From the NCBI GenBank assembly GCA_937870605.1, contig CALMZW010000415.1, positions 1 through 6,558 of the forward strand: 6,558 nt of DNA, written 5' to 3'. Below are positions 5,386 to 6,558 of this stretch, piece by piece. Numbering within the stretch: the stretch's first letter is position 1; every line of letters begins with the position of its first letter. Source of the stretch: an uncultured Synergistaceae bacterium (GTDB lineage: Bacteria; Synergistota; Synergistia; Synergistales; Aminobacteriaceae). The translations under genes were made by a program, and so were the position numbers. The notes below the pieces were generated by a model. That model saw only the letters and a program-made list of their open reading frames with translations. It made no database searches and was not told the DNA's origin.

Positions 5386-6534
5386 GTGGCGAAAAGGAAG
5401 ACTCCGCAAACACGGGAAGACGTACTCGAACTGGCCATCGAGGATATTCGGAGCAAATTCGGCCCGGGATCCATCATGCGTTTGGGAGATGAGTTCAAGG
5501 AGCAGGTTCCCGTGATATCGACGGGCATTCTTCCCCTTGACGTGGCATTGGGCATCGGCGGGCTTCCGCGCGGAAGGATCGTGGAAATCTTCGGGCCCGA
5601 AGGCGGCGGAAAGACGACCGTTGCGCTTCACGTCGTAGCGGAGGCCCAGAAAGCCGGAGGAATAGCGGCGTTCATCGATGCGGAGCATGCGCTGGATCCG
5701 CGTTTGGCCGCGTCGCTCGGAGTGGATGTGAAATCGCTCTACATCTCCCAGCCCGACAGCGGGGAACAGGCTCTCTATGTTCTCGACTCCCTTGTTCGAT
5801 CGAGCGCGGTCGACATCGTCGTTGTCGACTCCGTGGCGGCCCTGACGCCCCAGGCGGAAATCGACGGCAAGATAGGAGATAGCCAGGTCGGGTTGCAGGC
5901 CCGTCTCATGTCCTACGCGCTGCGCCGCCTCACCTCGGCGATATCCCGAAGCCAGTGTGTCGTCGTCTTCATCAACCAGCTTCGGGCGAAGATAAGCACC
6001 GGATATTCGACGGGACCTCAGGAAACGACGACCGGCGGCCGTGCGCTCAAGTTCTACAGCTCGGTTCGCATCGAAGTGAAACGCGGGAAAAGCATCACAA
6101 GCGGAGAAAATACGGTCGGACACGAAATCTGGATGAAGGTCGTCAAAAACAAGCAGGCCCCGCCCTTCAGGACCGGCCATGCGTCTCTCATCTACGGCAA
6201 GGGCGTCCCGAGGGGTGTGTCCGTCGTCGATATGGCGATCGACCTCGAAGTGCTCAAACGAAAGGGATCCTGGCTCACGTATAAAGGGGAGACGCTGGCG
6301 CAGGGGAAAGAAGCTGTCGCGAAGTACCTGGAAGAAAACCCTGCACTCATGGACGAAATAGTTCGCGAGGTCATGGCGAAGGTCATGGAGTCGGACGATA
6401 TGCTGGCGGTTTCGGCGCCGGTTGCGGCGGAAGACGGCGAGGACGAAGAAGCCGGGGGAGACGCTGCAATCGGAGCCGCGAAGGTTTCCGTCGAAGAAGA
6501 CGTCCTGGAGCTGGACAGCGAAGAGGACGAATAA
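5386..6534 (+). CDS. recA: Recombinase RecA
   Basis: RecA forms ATP-dependent filaments on single-stranded DNA, catalyses homologous pairing and strand exchange, and triggers LexA-type self-cleavage where that system exists. The 382-residue protein is complete. Features in order are an N-terminal helix (about 10-35); Walker A GPEGGGKTT (70-78) with Lys76 and Thr77; the catalytic Glu100 in IDAEHALDP; Walker B around IVVVDS with Asp148; loop L1 near LTPQAEIDG (153-161); FINQLRAKI (195-203) with the ATP-sensing Gln198; loop L2 ending in QETTTGGRALKFY (212-224); and the C-terminal domain. The tail from about 348 is strongly acidic, and E. coli RecA also has an acidic tail. Two departures from E. 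coli are clear. Walker A has Gly73-Gly74 where E. coli has two serines, and L2 is two residues longer. The GTG start has a strong ribosome binding site. It is probably cotranscribed with thpR and cinA. Confidence 0.98.
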   Translation: MAKRKTPQTREDVLELAIEDIRSKFGPGSIMRLGDEFKEQVPVISTGILPLDVALGIGGLPRGRIVEIFGPEGGGKTTVALHVVAEAQKAGGIAAFIDAEHALDPRLAASLGVDVKSLYISQPDSGEQALYVLDSLVRSSAVDIVVVDSVAALTPQAEIDGKIGDSQVGLQARLMSYALRRLTSAISRSQCVVVFINQLRAKISTGYSTGPQETTTGGRALKFYSSVRIEVKRGKSITSGENTVGHEIWMKVVKNKQAPPFRTGHASLIYGKGVPRGVSVVDMAIDLEVLKRKGSWLTYKGETLAQGKEAVAKYLEENPALMDEIVREVMAKVMESDDMLAVSAPVAAEDGEDEEAGGDAAIGAAKVSVEEDVLELDSEEDE

Positions 6535-6540
6535 ACGAAA

Positions 6541-6558
6541 ATGCAGTATACCAGAATC
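6541..6558 (+). CDS. Possible start of the next gene, cut by the window edge
   Basis: An ATG at 6541 opens a frame of six codons (MQYTRI) before the window ends. GAGGA at 6523-6527 lies 13 nt upstream, a rather long spacing. Six residues cannot identify a product. In related clusters rny (RNase Y) often follows recA, but nothing in these bases shows that. The true start may lie further right. Confidence 0.25.

Noticed and set aside
5041..6180. Long antisense open frame (379 codons) across thpR and recA
   Set aside because: It spans two well-supported sense genes, has no recognisable motif, and is the kind of stop-free frame expected from high GC at third positions.

Overview
This is a GC-rich bacterial window in which every recognised gene lies head to tail on the + strand. 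It looks like a chromosomal housekeeping operon, and no phage, transposon, CRISPR or defence module is visible. The order is rpe, a rodZ-like gene, rimO, pgpA, cinA, thpR, recA. From memory this order, with thpR between cinA and recA, fits Synergistota best. Deltaproteobacteria and Clostridia carry partly similar clusters, so the assignment is an inference (roughly 60-65% sure). Most starts are not ATG: GTG for rpe, rodZ, rimO and recA, probably CTG for cinA, and ATG only for pgpA and thpR.

Layout. Positions 1-241 hold no recognised gene. They contain two identical 55-bp direct repeats with a period of 87 bp, each carrying a hairpin, followed by two abutting 31-bp repeats that each fold into a hairpin. 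The frame of rpe stays open through all of this back to base 2. Positions 242-910 encode ribulose-phosphate 3-epimerase. Positions 903-1781 encode a membrane-anchored HTH protein of the RodZ type. Positions 1778-3079 encode the S12 methylthiotransferase RimO, and 3060-3527 encode phosphatidylglycerophosphatase A. Positions 3567-4790 encode a two-domain CinA, 4781-5362 a 2'-5' RNA ligase/cyclic phosphodiesterase-type protein (ThpR), and 5386-6534 RecA. A possible next gene starts at 6541.

Genes overlap by 4-20 bp or are separated by no more than about 40 bp, and no terminator is visible between them. The block is therefore probably one transcript with translational coupling. Its functions are mixed: carbon metabolism (Rpe), cell shape (RodZ), ribosome modification (RimO), phospholipid synthesis (PgpA), NAD/nucleotide salvage (CinA), RNA 2H chemistry (ThpR) and recombination (RecA). 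It is a conserved neighbourhood rather than a single pathway.

I found no convincing new system. The observations most worth checking are the structured repeats before rpe, including a base-pair-preserving difference between the 31-bp copies; the probable CTG start of cinA; and two sequence departures in RecA, in the Walker A loop and in DNA-binding loop L2.
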